DNA of 64,000 bases from Pseudomonadota bacterium (GTDB lineage Bacteria; Desulfobacterota; SM23-61): contig JAHJQK010000022.1 in NCBI GenBank assembly GCA_018819135.1, positions 1-64,000 on the forward strand, read 5' to 3'. Position numbers and translations under genes: made by a program. Shown here one piece after another: positions 46,853-56,867 of this stretch (position 1 is its first letter; every line of letters starts with the position of its first letter). The notes beneath the pieces were generated by a model, which was not told the origin of the DNA, did not search any database, and worked only from the letters and a program-made list of their open reading frames with translations.

Positions 46853-48277
46853 ATGGTAAGCGCTTTATCAAAAAGCAATAGCCGGGGTCTTAGAATTTTT
46901 TTCGAACCCAAAAGTGTGGCTATCGTGGGGGCCTCTCGGACGCCAGGCAAGATTGGTAATTACATCTTGCGGAATAATCTCAAGCTGGGCTATAGCGGCC
47001 AGATTTTTCCGGTAAATCCCGGTGCCACTGAGATCGAGGGGCTGAGAAGTTATCCTTCGGTAGCCGCTATACCGGAGGCCGTGGAACTGGCGGTGATAGC
47101 TGTTCCTGCCCACTTGGTCTTGGATATCATGCGGGACTGTCAGCGGAAGGCGGTGCGGGGGGTGGTGGTCATCTCATCGGGATTCTCAGAGGCTGGGAAG
47201 GAAGGAATGGAACGACAGACTGAATTGGTGCGGATGGCGGCTGAAGCCGGCATCAGGGTTCTCGGCCCCAATACTACCGGCATCCTCAATCCCGAAGGCC
47301 GATTCACTACAACCTTCGTTGATTTAAAAGGGGTGAAGCCGGGGGGCATAGGTTTTGTGGCTCAGACGGGCATGTTCGCCGGGATGATGTTTCAATGGAT
47401 CTTTTCTTCGCAGTACTTCGGCCTGAGCAAAGTGATTGGCTTGGGCAACAAGGCTGATGTAACCGATCACGATGCCCTTGACTATCTGGCTCAAGACGAG
47501 GCTACCCGGGTGGTCATCATGTACCTTGAGGGAGTAAAGGATGGAAGATGTCTTTTAGGCTCGGCCGTGAGGTTGGTGCGAAGAAAGCCCTTGGTGTTGA
47601 TCAAAGGGGGTAAGACCGAAGAAGGGGCTAAGGCGGCCCAATCCCACACCGGCTCGCTATCGGGCCGAGATGAAATTTTCGAAGCATTGGTCAGGCAGGC
47701 GGGGGCCATCCGAGTAAGCGATTTTGAGGAGCTTCTTGACTTTGGTAAGACCTTTGCCTATCAGCGCTTACCCCGGAGCAACCGCATAGCCATTATAACC
47801 CTCTCGGGAGGCGCTGGGGTTATGGCCGCCGATGCTTGCCTTGAGAGCGGGTTAGTGCTCGCCCGTCTTGAGCCACATACCCTGGCAAGGGTTAAGGAAA
47901 AGATGCCATCTTGGGCCAGCCCAGGGAACCCGCTTGACATAGAGCCTCTCTCCGAGATCGTCACTCAAGAGGGGGCCTATAGACTGGGCTTAGATGTCGT
48001 TCTATCAGACCCCGGAGTAGACCTGGCTCTCGTGGTTATGAGTACCTTGCGCATGGCCCGAGTCCATGCCGATTATTTGCTTGATGTGGCCAAGGCCCAT
48101 CCTGAAAAGCCGGTGGCTGTGTGCATCATAGGTGAGGCCGTCATCTACAGCCAACTCTTCCAGATTATGGAGCAAGCAAGCATCCCGGTTTTCGTAAGCG
48201 TTCGCAGGGCTGTGGCCAGCTTGGCCGCTCTCTATCGGTATCGTCGCTTCCTGGATAGCCTTGTCAAGAGGGCATGA
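46853..48277 (+). CDS. Acyl-CoA synthetase (NDP-forming)/CoA-binding protein, acetate-CoA ligase alpha-like
   Basis: [26 protein letters not shown] CoA-binding domain; [17 protein letters not shown] (catalytic His region). Confidence 0.88.
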   Translation: MVSALSKSNSRGLRIFFEPKSVAIVGASRTPGKIGNYILRNNLKLGYSGQIFPVNPGATEIEGLRSYPSVAAIPEAVELAVIAVPAHLVLDIMRDCQRKAVRGVVVISSGFSEAGKEGMERQTELVRMAAEAGIRVLGPNTTGILNPEGRFTTTFVDLKGVKPGGIGFVAQTGMFAGMMFQWIFSSQYFGLSKVIGLGNKADVTDHDALDYLAQDEATRVVIMYLEGVKDGRCLLGSAVRLVRRKPLVLIKGGKTEEGAKAAQSHTGSLSGRDEIFEALVRQAGAIRVSDFEELLDFGKTFAYQRLPRSNRIAIITLSGGAGVMAADACLESGLVLARLEPHTLARVKEKMPSWASPGNPLDIEPLSEIVTQEGAYRLGLDVVLSDPGVDLALVVMSTLRMARVHADYLLDVAKAHPEKPVAVCIIGEAVIYSQLFQIMEQASIPVFVSVRRAVASLAALYRYRRFLDSLVKRA

Positions 48278-48313
48278 GAGCATCTCTACGGGAGGGAGGA
48301 ATATAATTTTTCC

Positions 48314-48539
48314 GTCCGGGCAGCCGTCGTTTCCCAATGGCTTTGGGGAAAAGTTATCCATTGCTCTGGCCTATCCCCACCGGTATTACACGGCCATGTC
48401 CAACTTAGGTTTTCAGATCGTTTACCGGGAACGAGCTTGGGAAGAGAATTTTCCCTGGGACTTTGTCGACCATGGGATCAACAAAGAATTGCTCTGGGCG
48501 GAATACCAACGAGCCTTAAAAGAAGGAAGTTCCTTTTAA
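48314..48539 (+). pseudogene. Internally deleted mini-copy of the radical SAM gene at 20580-22286
   Basis: First about 100 bp match 20645-20750, then joined in frame to sequence matching 22179-22284 (GFQIVYRERAWEENFPWDFVDHGINKELLWAEYQ). Confidence 0.88.
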
Positions 48540-48722
48540 GACCATTTGCCCCCACCTTGGCCTTGGCCCAGCCCAGCGACCTCCTTCCTAAACGAGAAAA
48601 CTATTGAGAATCCAGCCGCAATTTGTTAAAACTCGGAGGCGCCAAGCTAAAATTGAGTTTTTGAGGCAAGTTTGTTAATATAATAAAAAGCAGGAACCTG
48701 CCAGATTCACGGGAGAGAGCGA

Positions 48723-50681
48723 TTGCGCCTGAACGTCCAGAAAGAACTGGCCAAACTTAAGAAGGAAAACGAGGTTTTGCAGAACCTGTTGGCCCAGGTG
48801 GAGGGAGAAAAGACCGCTCTCTATGAACAAGTCCTGCAAACCCGGGCCGAATGGGAAGCCGCCTTCAATGCCATCACCGATCGAGTCTTCGTTGAAGATG
48901 CGAATTATTCCGTGCTGAGAGCCAATACGGCCGTTTTACGGGATTACGGGCTCACCCCGGGGGAACTTTTCGGAAATAAATGCCATCAGGTTTTTCGCGG
49001 ACAGGGGGATCCTTGCCCCGGTTGTCCGGTTACCCAAACCCTGGAGACGGGCAAGCCGGCCTTCGGGGAAATGGAGAATCCCCGTCTCCAGGGAAGTTAT
49101 CATGTGCGCACCTACCCGATCTTCGACCGCCAAGGGCGGATCTTAGAAGTGGTGGTGGAAGACGTTACGGAAACGAAAAAATTAGAGGAGGAACTGCGAA
49201 AATCCGAAGGCCGTTTCCGGCGTATCGTGGAACAGGCCAACGATGGCATTTTGGCCATCGGAGAAGATGACCATATTGAACTGGCCAACAAAAGCGCCGT
49301 GGAGATAACGGGCTACCCCATAGAGCTTTTAATGGGGCTAAATTTTAACGCCCTGTTTGATGAAAAAAATCGAGCGTATATTAAGGCGCTTTTTGAACGC
49401 CGCGACCCCAACGTGGATCTGCGGGTGTGCTCCGAGCTGGAGATTCTCAATGCCGCGGGAGAACCTAAAGAAACCGAAATCTGCATTACCACGGTCAAAG
49501 ATCGCCAGGGGGCGATGAAAACCTACGCCTACCTGCGGGATGTTTCCGTAACCAAGCGCATTGAGAACGAGCTGCGCAAAGCCAACGACTTTTTACGCAA
49601 CCTGATCGAAAATTCTGTTGATGGGATCATCGCGGCGGACATGAAGGGGAAGATCATCATCTTCAACAAAAGCGCCGAAAGACTTTTGGGTTACCGCTCT
49701 GAAGAAACCATCGCCAGAGTGCACATCACCCAGCTCTACCCCTCCGGTGTGGCCAAAGAAATCATGCGCCGGTTACGTTCCCCGGAATATGGAGGCGCAG
49801 GGAGGTTGGAAACTTCCCGTTTCACCCTAATGAGTAAAACCGCAGAAGAGATTCCCATCAACATCTCAGCGGCCGTCATTTATGAAGATGGAAGAGAGAT
49901 TGCCAGCTTCGGAATCTTCACCGACCTGCGGGAAAAGATTAAAATGGAGCGGGAGCTTCAGGAAACCCAACTGCAGCTTTTACAATCGGAGAAGATGGCC
50001 TCTTTGGGGAAACTGGCTGCGGGCGTGGCCCACGAGATCAATAATCCTTTGGGGGGGATATTGATATTCTCCAAGATGCTTCTGGAAGATCTGCCTTCCC
50101 ACGATCCACGGGTGGAAGACTTGGAGCGCATTTGTGAGGAAGCCACCCGCTGCAAAGAGATCGTGAAAGGCCTTTTGGAGTTTGCCCGCCAAACGTCTTA
50201 TAAGATGGAACCCACGGACCTCAACCGGGCCCTGGTTCAAGGGATTTCCCTTTTAGAGAACCAGGCCCTCTTCCATAATATCCGCATCGTCAAGGATCTG
50301 GACCCGAATCTTCCCCCGATCCTGGCCAACACCGGCCAGTTAAACCAGGTATTCATGAACATCATCCTGAACGCCGCCGAGGCCATGGAAGGCCAGGGGA
50401 CACTTACCGTTCGTACGCAACTGGGACCGGAGAAAAATACCGTGATCGTTGAATTTATCGACACCGGCTGCGGCATCAAAGAGGAACATCTAACCCGCAT
50501 CTTTGACCCCTTTTTCACCACCAAAGAAGTTGGCAAAGGTACGGGCTTGGGCTTGTCCATGTCTTATGGCATCGTGGAGAAACACCGTGGCCGGATCTGG
50601 GTCAAGAGCAGAGAAGGGGCAGGGACCACGTTTGCCATCGAGCTTCCGGTGCGGGCAGAAACTGAGGATATTCCGGCTTAA
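48723..50681 (+). CDS. PAS-domain sensor histidine kinase
   Basis: Three PAS regions; LAAGVAHEINNPLGGILIFSKML; GTGLGLSMSYGIVEKHRG; TTG start. Confidence 0.92.
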   Translation: MRLNVQKELAKLKKENEVLQNLLAQVEGEKTALYEQVLQTRAEWEAAFNAITDRVFVEDANYSVLRANTAVLRDYGLTPGELFGNKCHQVFRGQGDPCPGCPVTQTLETGKPAFGEMENPRLQGSYHVRTYPIFDRQGRILEVVVEDVTETKKLEEELRKSEGRFRRIVEQANDGILAIGEDDHIELANKSAVEITGYPIELLMGLNFNALFDEKNRAYIKALFERRDPNVDLRVCSELEILNAAGEPKETEICITTVKDRQGAMKTYAYLRDVSVTKRIENELRKANDFLRNLIENSVDGIIAADMKGKIIIFNKSAERLLGYRSEETIARVHITQLYPSGVAKEIMRRLRSPEYGGAGRLETSRFTLMSKTAEEIPINISAAVIYEDGREIASFGIFTDLREKIKMERELQETQLQLLQSEKMASLGKLAAGVAHEINNPLGGILIFSKMLLEDLPSHDPRVEDLERICEEATRCKEIVKGLLEFARQTSYKMEPTDLNRALVQGISLLENQALFHNIRIVKDLDPNLPPILANTGQLNQVFMNIILNAAEAMEGQGTLTVRTQLGPEKNTVIVEFIDTGCGIKEEHLTRIFDPFFTTKEVGKGTGLGLSMSYGIVEKHRGRIWVKSREGAGTTFAIELPVRAETEDIPA

Positions 50682-50757
50682 AGGCAAAGTATATGATTTA
50701 TTTCCTCCATTGCCGGCTTCCGGCGTTCCCAGCCAAAGGGAGGGCTGAGAAAGAACT

Positions 50758-52128
50758 TTGGTCATGAGCGAGGAACGAAGGCCGGCGAAGATATTGGTCG
50801 TGGACGACGAGAAGGTAATCCGGGACAGCTTCTGCCGCGTCCTTCTCAAGGACGGGTATGCCGTAGAGGCAGTGGAGAGCGGGCGGCTGGCCTTGGAAAG
50901 GGTAGCCGAAGAATCTTTTGACATCGCGCTGATCGATTTAAAAATGCCGGGATTGGATGGCATGGAAACGCTGAGGGAATTAAAGGAAAAAGACCCGGAT
51001 GTGATCGGGGTCATGATTACCGGTTACCCTACCATTGAGAGTGCGGTAAAGGCGGTGAAGCTCGGAGCTTACGATTACCTCACCAAACCCTGCAGCCCCG
51101 AGGAGCTCCGTATCGTGGTGGCCCGCGCGGCTGAGCGCCGGAAACTTTATTTCGAAAAGGAACAACTGCGGCGGCGACTGGATGCCCGAGAGTTATCTGA
51201 ACCCATTGTTGGAGAGAGCAAAGCGATGCGGCGCGTCATGGAAATCATCCGCAAAGTCGCGCCAGCGGAAAGCACGGTGTTGCTCACCGGAGAGAGCGGC
51301 ACCGGAAAGGAACTGGCGGCGCAGGCCATTCACCAGCTCAGTCCGCGGAAAGAAAAAGAGTTTGTGGCCGTAGACTGCAATACCCTGGTGGAGACCCTTC
51401 TGGAGAGCGAGCTCTTCGGACACGTGAAAGGATCCTTTACCGGCGCGGTTAACACCAAGCATGGTTTACTGGAGCTGGCCAACGGAGGGACATTCTTTTT
51501 TGACGAGGTGGGTAACCTAACTTTAAACACTCAATCCAAACTTTTACGGGCCATCCAGGAACGAGAAATTAAACCTGTCGGTGGAACCCAGCGGATCCGG
51601 GTGGATGTGCGCATCATCGCCGCCACCAACCAGAACTTAAGGGAAGCCATAGGCCGGAAGACCTTTCGGGAGGATCTTTTCTACCGGCTAAGCGTTGTGC
51701 CGATCCATTTACCCCCTTTGAGGGAAAGGAAGGAAGACATTCCTCCTTTGATTCAATACTTCATCCAGCGGTATAACCGGAAAAGGAAAAAGCCAATCAC
51801 AGGCGTTACTCCCGCGGCTTTAGAAATGCTCATGAAGCACAATTGGCCGGGGAACGTGCGGGAACTGGAAAACTCCATAGAGCGCGCTATGATCCTGGAA
51901 GAAGGAGAAATGATCACTCCCAGGAGTCTCTCCCGGCCTTCATGGGCCGAGACCCCGGAAAAATCTACGGCTCATTCTCCGCAATTAGCCAGCCTGGAGG
52001 AGTTGGAAAAGGAGCATATCGCCTTTATTCTCCAACAAACGGATGGCCATAAATCCCGCGCGGCGAAAATTCTGGGCATCGACCGTAAAACCCTCTACCA
52101 AAAAGTGCAGAAATACCGCCTCTCCTAA
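50758..52128 (+). CDS. Sigma54-dependent response regulator, NtrC family
   Basis: ILVVDDEKVIRDSF; GESGTGKELAAQAIH; GSFTGA; Fis-type HTH. Confidence 0.95.
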   Translation: MVMSEERRPAKILVVDDEKVIRDSFCRVLLKDGYAVEAVESGRLALERVAEESFDIALIDLKMPGLDGMETLRELKEKDPDVIGVMITGYPTIESAVKAVKLGAYDYLTKPCSPEELRIVVARAAERRKLYFEKEQLRRRLDARELSEPIVGESKAMRRVMEIIRKVAPAESTVLLTGESGTGKELAAQAIHQLSPRKEKEFVAVDCNTLVETLLESELFGHVKGSFTGAVNTKHGLLELANGGTFFFDEVGNLTLNTQSKLLRAIQEREIKPVGGTQRIRVDVRIIAATNQNLREAIGRKTFREDLFYRLSVVPIHLPPLRERKEDIPPLIQYFIQRYNRKRKKPITGVTPAALEMLMKHNWPGNVRELENSIERAMILEEGEMITPRSLSRPSWAETPEKSTAHSPQLASLEELEKEHIAFILQQTDGHKSRAAKILGIDRKTLYQKVQKYRLS

Positions 52129-52232
52129 AACCGTGAAAAACAAATATCCGGCCGGGAATTAACTGGGCAAGTCAGGATTTAACCCTGCAGGGAGGGTCAG
52201 GTTTGGAGTTGATGACTTCGTCCGCCTAAGGT

Positions 52233-52865
52233 TCAGTCCTTGAAAGAGAGGGCATCGACGACGATGGAAGCAGCGGCCTGAAAGCTGAGATGCTCCGTAT
52301 TGATAACGAGGTCATAGCATCCCGGATCTTCCAGCTCAGCCTTAAAATACCTCTTGATAAACTTGCGACTGCTGCTGTCAAAGCGTGCTATCTCCCGCTT
52401 AGCAGTTTCTTGGTCGAGCTTGAGGTTCTGCATGACGCGCTTCTCGCGCACCTCGAGCGGTGCCACCACGAGAACGTGAAGGGTCCGGGGATAATCTTTT
52501 AGGATGAACTGGCTGCCTCGTCCTCGGATCACAAGCGACTGGCTTCGAGCCAGGTCCCTAACAACAGACTCCAGTGTTTGTAAATAGCGAGAATCGTTCA
52601 GCGGTATTTGCCAGGCAGGTAGATAGGCGCCCTCAAAGCCCACTTCCAGGCTAGAGCTATGTTCCAAAGCTTCAGCGATCCGACCCAGGAGACTACTCGG
52701 CGGCATCTCTTTCGCGAGTACCTCTTGCTCTTGCCGCTGAAGTCGGGCAGCCACTTCAGCGATAATCTCTCGATCAACGTAGTCAGTGTGAAGTCGATCG
52801 GCGATTTGTCTCCCTATTTCCGGTGCCCCGCTTCCCAACTGACCCCGAATTGTTACTATGGACAT
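52233..52865 (-). CDS. Cytidylate kinase-like family protein (copy 2, intact)
   Basis: MSIVTIRGQLGSGAPEIGRQIADRLHTDYVDREIIAEVAARL; P-loop-like N-terminus; 210 aa. Confidence 0.85.
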   Translation of the reverse strand: MSIVTIRGQLGSGAPEIGRQIADRLHTDYVDREIIAEVAARLQRQEQEVLAKEMPPSSLLGRIAEALEHSSSLEVGFEGAYLPAWQIPLNDSRYLQTLESVVRDLARSQSLVIRGRGSQFILKDYPRTLHVLVVAPLEVREKRVMQNLKLDQETAKREIARFDSSSRKFIKRYFKAELEDPGCYDLVINTEHLSFQAAASIVVDALSFKD

Positions 52866-53134
52866 TCCTTACCTCCTTATCGAGTGTTTGCATCCATCTG
52901 TTTGGGTAGCGAAACGAGCCTTCTGCCGACTTTCATGTGTTGGTAGGATATCATAGCAGACCATTTGGGCGATGGCAATTTAATATCTTGGCTTGCCTTC
53001 CTTCCCTTTTATACTTCTTTCGAGCCCGGGGAGGCAGGAAGATGCTTCCGCTAATCTTTTTGAATTTACAGCTGAATATGGAAAGTGATGGTAAGCAAAA
53101 ATGATGATCTCGAAAAAAGTCAGAAAAGCCGTCA

Positions 53135-53205
53135 CTCCTGCGCAAGCAGGAGTCCATAACTACTTGAATTAACTGGATTCCCGCTTTCGCGGGAATGGCG
53201 AAAAT
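53135..53205. repeat. Paired dispersed palindromes (TCCTGCGCAAGCAGGA; ATTCCCGCTTTCGCGGGAAT)
   Basis: ACTCCTGCGCAAGCAGGAGTCC ... TGGATTCCCGCTTTCGCGGGAATGGCG inside sequence absent from the copy-1 intergenic region. Confidence 0.8.
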
Positions 53206-53357
53206 GGAACAAAAAGGACTTTTTACGAATCCATCAAAAATGCCTTAGAAAAAAGTGGGTTAAAAAAGGTGTTAATCGGTTTTACAAATTACCTCTTGAT
53301 AAGGTATGCTAAAATAAAAATTTTTTGCGAGATTACTAAGTAATTGGGGGTTAAGGA

Positions 53358-53700
53358 ATGGTAAGCGCTTTATCAAAAAGCAATCACCAGGAGCTCAGAA
53401 TTTTTTTCGAACCCAAGAGTGTGGCTATCGTGGGGGCCTCGCGGACGCCGGGCAAGATTGGTAATTACATCTTGCGGAATAATCTTAAGCTGGGCTATAG
53501 CGGTCCGATCCCACACCGGCTCGCTATCGGGCCGAGATGAAATTTTCGAAGCATTGGTCAGGCAGGCGGGGGCTATCCGAGTAAGCGATTTTGAGGAGCT
53601 TCTCGACTTTGGTAAAACTTTTGCCTATCAGCGCTTACCCCGGAGCAACCGCATAGCCATCATAACCCTCTCGGGAGGCGCTGGGAATGACAAAACATAG
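53358..53700 (+). pseudogene. Internally deleted and 3'-truncated copy of acyl-CoA synthetase 46853-48277
   Basis: First about 150 bp match 46853-47000, then jump to sequence matching 47641-47815 in another frame; ends GGCGCTGGGAATGACAAAACATAG. Confidence 0.9.
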
Positions 53701-53769
53701 TCTTTTTTCAAAGAGCTAAAGTGTTACAAACCAACGTGTTGGTAAAAAGGAAATTTCCTGCATCGAACC

Positions 53770-53797
53770 GTAGGGGCACGATGCATCGTGCCCCTAC
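53770..53797. repeat. 28-bp perfect palindrome GTAGGGGCACGATGCATCGTGCCCCTAC
   Basis: Self-complementary over all 28 nt. Confidence 0.95.
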
Positions 53798-54119
53798 AAG
53801 GGCTTAGATTCTACACCTTGCAGTCTGAGAATTTTCTTCTCATAATGGCCAAACCCCCATCCCTCTCCCCGGAAGCGAGGGAGAGGGGAGGGTTAGAATG
53901 AGGCGGGAGCTGAATCTTGGGGATATAATCCCCAGCGAGTCCAAAAATTCCCCAACTAAAATATTCAATCAAGGCAAGCTCAAGGATGGTTTTGGGGGAA
54001 AATACCCCAAATTACTCCTTTGTCCCCTTTTTGGTTCTTAAAAAGATTTTCCCTTAAAAACTGCTGAAAAACCGCATTGGGACTTATCTTTCCAGAGATG
54101 GAAATGGGTGCTTAAATGC

Positions 54120-54135
54120 TGGCGCGGGCTTTGCT
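54120..54135 (+). promoter_or_regulatory. Sigma54 (-24/-12) promoter of the fdh/nuo operon
   Basis: TGGCGCGGGCTTTGCT matches TGGCACGNNNNTTGCW at 15 of 16 positions, about 40 bp before the 54177 start. Confidence 0.75.
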
Positions 54136-54176
54136 TAAGAGAAAGAGAAAATTTTTAACGGGGCGGAGGAGAAGGG

Positions 54177-56864
54177 TTGAGTACAATCACGGTTACAATC
54201 GATGGATTGACAGCCAGCGGCAGAGCTGGGATGACCATTTTAGAGCTGGCTAAAGAGATGGGCATACGGATTCCCACCCTTTGTTATAATGCCCACCTTT
54301 CTCCTGCCGGCGCCTGCCGGGTCTGTTTGGTGGAGGAAGAAAAATCTGGGACCCTTCTGGCCTCCTGCGTAGCGCCCATATCACCTGGGATGGTAATCCG
54401 GACTCATTCTCCTAAAGTGCTGGAGACGCGGAGAATGGTGGTCAAGTTAATGCTGGCCAGCCATCCTGAATCTTGCCTCCTTTGCGACAAAGGGAATCGC
54501 TGCCAACTCAGGCTGATTGCGGCTGAACTGGATATCGGCCTGATCGACCTCTACAAGTTGCCCAACTATTCAGGAACCATCGAGGTCAATCCCTTCATCC
54601 AGCGGGACCTTTCCAAATGCATCCTCTGCGGCCAATGCATTCGCGCCGACCATGAACTGGTCGTTGAAGGAGCCATTGACTATTCCCGGCGAGGGTTTGA
54701 CGCCCAACCGGCAACTTTATGGGATCAGCCATTAGACCAATCAGGATGTACATTCTGCGGGACTTGTGTGGTCCTTTGCCCCACGGGCGCTTTGAGTGAA
54801 AAAGATAAAATGTCCGTAGAGACGGCGGCCAGCAAAACACCCTCGGTTTGCCCTTATTGCGCTTGCGGCTGTTCCCTCCTTTTGGGGACGAACGGCGGAA
54901 AAGTGGTGGAAGCAAGTCCGAATGGGCAAAAGGATTCGGTGAATTACCCCACCCTTTGCGTCAAAGGGCGATATGGTTGGGAGTTCATTAACAGCCCAGA
55001 CCGATTGAAGACGCCCCTGATCCGCAGGGGAGAAAAATTTGTAGAATGCTCCTGGGAAGAAGCCCTGGATTTCGTAGCTGCCGGCTTACAAAGAGTCCGC
55101 AACCAACATGGCCCGGATACTTTGGGCTTTCTTGGGTCTTCCAAGTGCACCAATGAAGAGAATTACCTTTTGCAGAAACTGGCCCGGGGTGGAGTTGGGA
55201 CGAATAACATCGATCACGGCAGTCCTTTCCATGGGCTCCCTGCTCCCCATATATTTGGACCCGATCTGGCATGGGGGGCCATGACCAACCCCATTCAGGA
55301 CCTTGAAGAGTCAAAGTGCATTCTGGTCATCGGGGCCAACCCGGAAGAAACGGCTCCCATCGTGGCTTACAAGATCAAACGAGCGGTTCGTTTGCGGGGG
55401 GCACAATTGATCCTGATAGATCCGCGGTTGACAAAATTGGCATCGTTCGCTCGCCCCTGGTTGCAGCCCAAGGAGGGGAGCGAAACCTATTTAATCCTGG
55501 CTTTCATCCGCGCGATTCGGGATGAAGGAATTGGGGAAGGCCCGGAAAAGGGAGATCAGCGAGAAGGGTTAGAGAAATTTTGGGAAGAAAGCCAGTCGTG
55601 GAAATGGCAGGAAGTGGAAGAGATAACCGGGATTGAAGAAGATCGGTTACGCAGTTGCGCCAGGAATTTGGCTACTGGCAAGCCGTCGGCGATTGTTTTT
55701 GGCAATGGCCTTTGGCAAGGGATGGACGGAGCCCCCTGCCTCGAGGCGCTGATGAACCTGGCCTTGTTCGCGGGAAGTATCGGGGAGGGGGGCGGGGGTT
55801 TTTATCCTCTGGGGAAGGAAAGCAATGCCCAGGGTGCCCGCGACATGGGAACCCTGCCAGGCTTCCTTCCGGGTTATCAATCCCCGGAAGATCCCCTGGT
55901 AAGAAAAAAATTTGAAAAAGCCTGGGGTAAATCGCTGCTCTTGGGAAAAGGCTTAACGGCGTTGGCGATGATCAATGCTGCCCAGGAGGGAAAATTGAAG
56001 GGAATGTACATCATGGGAGAAAACCCCCTTCGTTCCTTTCCTGACAGCCGCTATGTGGAAGAGGCTTGCCGGAAATTGGATTTCTTGGTGGTGCAGGATC
56101 TCTATCTTACCGAGACAGCCAAGCTCGCTCATGTGGTTCTCCCCGCCTGCAGTTTTGCCGAAAAAGAAGGAACGATGACCAACACCGAACGTCGCGTCCA
56201 ACGCCTGATAGCTGCCACCGAGCCGGTTGGTCAGAGCCTTCCCGACTGGAAAATTCTGGTGGAGGTATCGCGGCGAATGGATCTGCCCAAAGATTATGGG
56301 TCGCCCCAAGAAGTTATGGATGAAATCAAAGAGCTTGTGCCCATCTACGGGGGGATTACCTATGATCGCTTGGCCCAAGGAAGTCTGCACTGGCCTTGTT
56401 GGGATGAGCATGATTCAGGCCGCCCTCATTTCTATGGAAAAGGTTTTTCATGGCCCCAAAAATATTTTTTAAACATGCCCCGCGTAAATAGCCAAGAAGG
56501 GAAAGAGAGAAAGAACAATTCTTTTCGCCTGATTTTGGGGTCAACGTTATGGCACTTTGGCAGCGGAACCCGCAGCTTCCGATCCCCCAAACTCAAGGAA
56601 TTCTACAGCTGGAGAATCTTGCAGATGAACCCGGAAGATGCTGGGACGTTAGGGTTGAACGAAGGCAGCCGGGTGAAGATTTCTTCAACCCAAAAAGATA
56701 TGTCCTTTTTCATCTCTTGCCAGGAAGGTCTACCGCCGGGAACCCTCTTTTTACCCGCTTCTCCAGGCGAGGAGAACGTCTATGACCTGTTACCCTTTCC
56801 CTCCGATTGGCCGATGGATTTTCCAGCTAAAAAGACAATTGAAGTTAAAGTGGAAAGGATTTGA
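54177..56864 (+). CDS. Formate dehydrogenase alpha-like molybdopterin oxidoreductase with NuoG-type N-terminal Fe-S domain
   Basis: 2Fe-2S plus 4Fe-4S cysteine clusters, CPYCACGCSLLLG, GSSKCTNEENYLLQKLAR (catalytic Cys), KGMYIMGENPL, molybdopterin-binding C-terminus. Confidence 0.88.
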   Translation: MSTITVTIDGLTASGRAGMTILELAKEMGIRIPTLCYNAHLSPAGACRVCLVEEEKSGTLLASCVAPISPGMVIRTHSPKVLETRRMVVKLMLASHPESCLLCDKGNRCQLRLIAAELDIGLIDLYKLPNYSGTIEVNPFIQRDLSKCILCGQCIRADHELVVEGAIDYSRRGFDAQPATLWDQPLDQSGCTFCGTCVVLCPTGALSEKDKMSVETAASKTPSVCPYCACGCSLLLGTNGGKVVEASPNGQKDSVNYPTLCVKGRYGWEFINSPDRLKTPLIRRGEKFVECSWEEALDFVAAGLQRVRNQHGPDTLGFLGSSKCTNEENYLLQKLARGGVGTNNIDHGSPFHGLPAPHIFGPDLAWGAMTNPIQDLEESKCILVIGANPEETAPIVAYKIKRAVRLRGAQLILIDPRLTKLASFARPWLQPKEGSETYLILAFIRAIRDEGIGEGPEKGDQREGLEKFWEESQSWKWQEVEEITGIEEDRLRSCARNLATGKPSAIVFGNGLWQGMDGAPCLEALMNLALFAGSIGEGGGGFYPLGKESNAQGARDMGTLPGFLPGYQSPEDPLVRKKFEKAWGKSLLLGKGLTALAMINAAQEGKLKGMYIMGENPLRSFPDSRYVEEACRKLDFLVVQDLYLTETAKLAHVVLPACSFAEKEGTMTNTERRVQRLIAATEPVGQSLPDWKILVEVSRRMDLPKDYGSPQEVMDEIKELVPIYGGITYDRLAQGSLHWPCWDEHDSGRPHFYGKGFSWPQKYFLNMPRVNSQEGKERKNNSFRLILGSTLWHFGSGTRSFRSPKLKEFYSWRILQMNPEDAGTLGLNEGSRVKISSTQKDMSFFISCQEGLPPGTLFLPASPGEENVYDLLPFPSDWPMDFPAKKTIEVKVERI

Positions 56865-56867
56865 ACC

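Noticed and set aside
48261-48313. Upstream portion of ORF 48261-48539 as a genuine start
   Set aside because: Overlaps the end of the acyl-CoA synthetase gene; homology to radical SAM begins only at about 48314.
55140-55230. Selenocysteine (in-frame TGA) in the FdhA-like gene
   Set aside because: Frame is continuous and the catalytic position reads Cys (GSSKCTNEEN); no SECIS needed.
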